Source: Bifidobacterium breve (GTDB lineage: Bacteria; Actinomycetota; Acidimicrobiia; IMCC26256; PALSA-555). Taken from it: a stretch of 5,515 bases of DNA. Below, in pieces: positions 5,304 through 5,515 of the stretch (positions are counted from its first letter, which is position 1; each line of letters begins with the position of its first letter). The notes below the pieces were generated by a model. That model saw nothing but the letters and a program-made list of their open reading frames with translations, made no database searches and had not been told where the DNA came from. The translations under genes were made by a program, and so were the position numbers. The stretch lies in the NCBI GenBank assembly GCA_945889545.1, contig CAMDCC010000211.1, forward strand, positions 1-5,515. The letters are read 5' to 3'.

Positions 5304-5515
5304 GTGGCTGACTTCTGGGGGCTGGACGGCCTCGCCCAAGCCGAGCTGGTGCGCACGAAGCAAGCCACGCCGGTGGAACTGCTCGACGCGGCCATCGACC
5401 GGATCGAGCAGGCCAACCCCGGGGTGAATGCCGTCATCACGACGATGTACGACGAAGGGCGCGAGATGGCGTCGGGGCCGCTCCCCGACGGCCCGTTCAC
5501 CGGCGTGCCCTTCTT
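5304..5515 (+). CDS. Amidase signature family protein, N-terminal part (cut by window end)
   Basis: An open frame of 70 codons starts at the GTG at 5304 and runs off the right edge without a stop. The first residues resemble the N-terminal helices of amidase-signature enzymes (GatA-like amidases): L-A-Q-A-E-L-V-R near 10-17, T-P-V-E-L-L-D-A-A-I-D-R-I-E at 22-35, N-P-G-V-N-A-V at 38-44, and P-F-T-G-V-P-F at 64-70, which in this family leads into the K-D loop carrying the catalytic lysine. The catalytic Ser-Ser-Lys residues themselves lie beyond the window. Such enzymes hydrolyse amides; the substrate here cannot be told, and a true GatA of the tRNA amidotransferase is unlikely from context. 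The start has no Shine-Dalgarno site and follows a -35/-10 pair at leaderless spacing. The gene is 53 bases after the kinase stop and seems to have its own promoter. Confidence 0.8.
   Translation, partial: MADFWGLDGLAQAELVRTKQATPVELLDAAIDRIEQANPGVNAVITTMYDEGREMASGPLPDGPFTGVPF

Overview
The window is high-GC DNA (about two-thirds G+C by eye) packed with genes of lipid or hydrophobic-substrate catabolism. Gene families, GTG starts and probable leaderless transcripts point to an actinomycete-type bacterium (Actinomycetota, perhaps an acidimicrobial or mycobacterial relative). The phylum is an inference, because no rRNA or marker gene is present. No tRNA, rRNA, CRISPR array, insertion sequence or phage gene was seen, and no stretch over 300 bases lacks a gene.

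Layout. A plus-strand pair comes first: a carboxymuconolactone decarboxylase-family (CMD) protein (63-656) and an acyl-CoA dehydrogenase of the ACAD10/11-like class (697-2001). Both have clear Shine-Dalgarno sites and look operon-internal, with the operon head left of the window. Eight bases after the dehydrogenase stop, a convergent minus-strand pair ends: a cytochrome P450 (4166-2820) followed by a short-chain dehydrogenase (2807-2010), 12 bases apart. A 55-base divergent region then separates the P450 from a plus-strand APH-fold phosphotransferase (4222-5250) of the type fused to the dehydrogenase in animal ACAD10/11. After a 53-base gap the start of an amidase-family gene (5304 onward) runs off the right edge.

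How the genes may work together. In mammalian ACAD10/11 and in the Pseudomonas putida levulinate pathway (LvaA kinase, LvaC dehydrogenase), an APH-type kinase phosphorylates the 4-hydroxyl of a hydroxyacyl-CoA and an unusual acyl-CoA dehydrogenase removes the phosphate, so the chain can enter beta-oxidation. Here the two halves are separate genes within one locus, with a P450 that could install a hydroxyl and an SDR that could interconvert alcohol and ketone. A hydroxylated-acid catabolic module is therefore a reasonable hypothesis, but no substrate can be read from the sequence, and no CoA ligase or P450 redox partner lies in the window.

Regulation. The two short intergenic regions are the most structured non-coding DNA. 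Both carry the 10-mer TGATTCGCAT (in opposite orientations) and TTCG/CGAA inverted repeats. The kinase, the amidase and possibly the P450 have a TACNNT -10-like hexamer 6 to 8 bases before a start codon with no Shine-Dalgarno site, which is the arrangement of leaderless transcripts.
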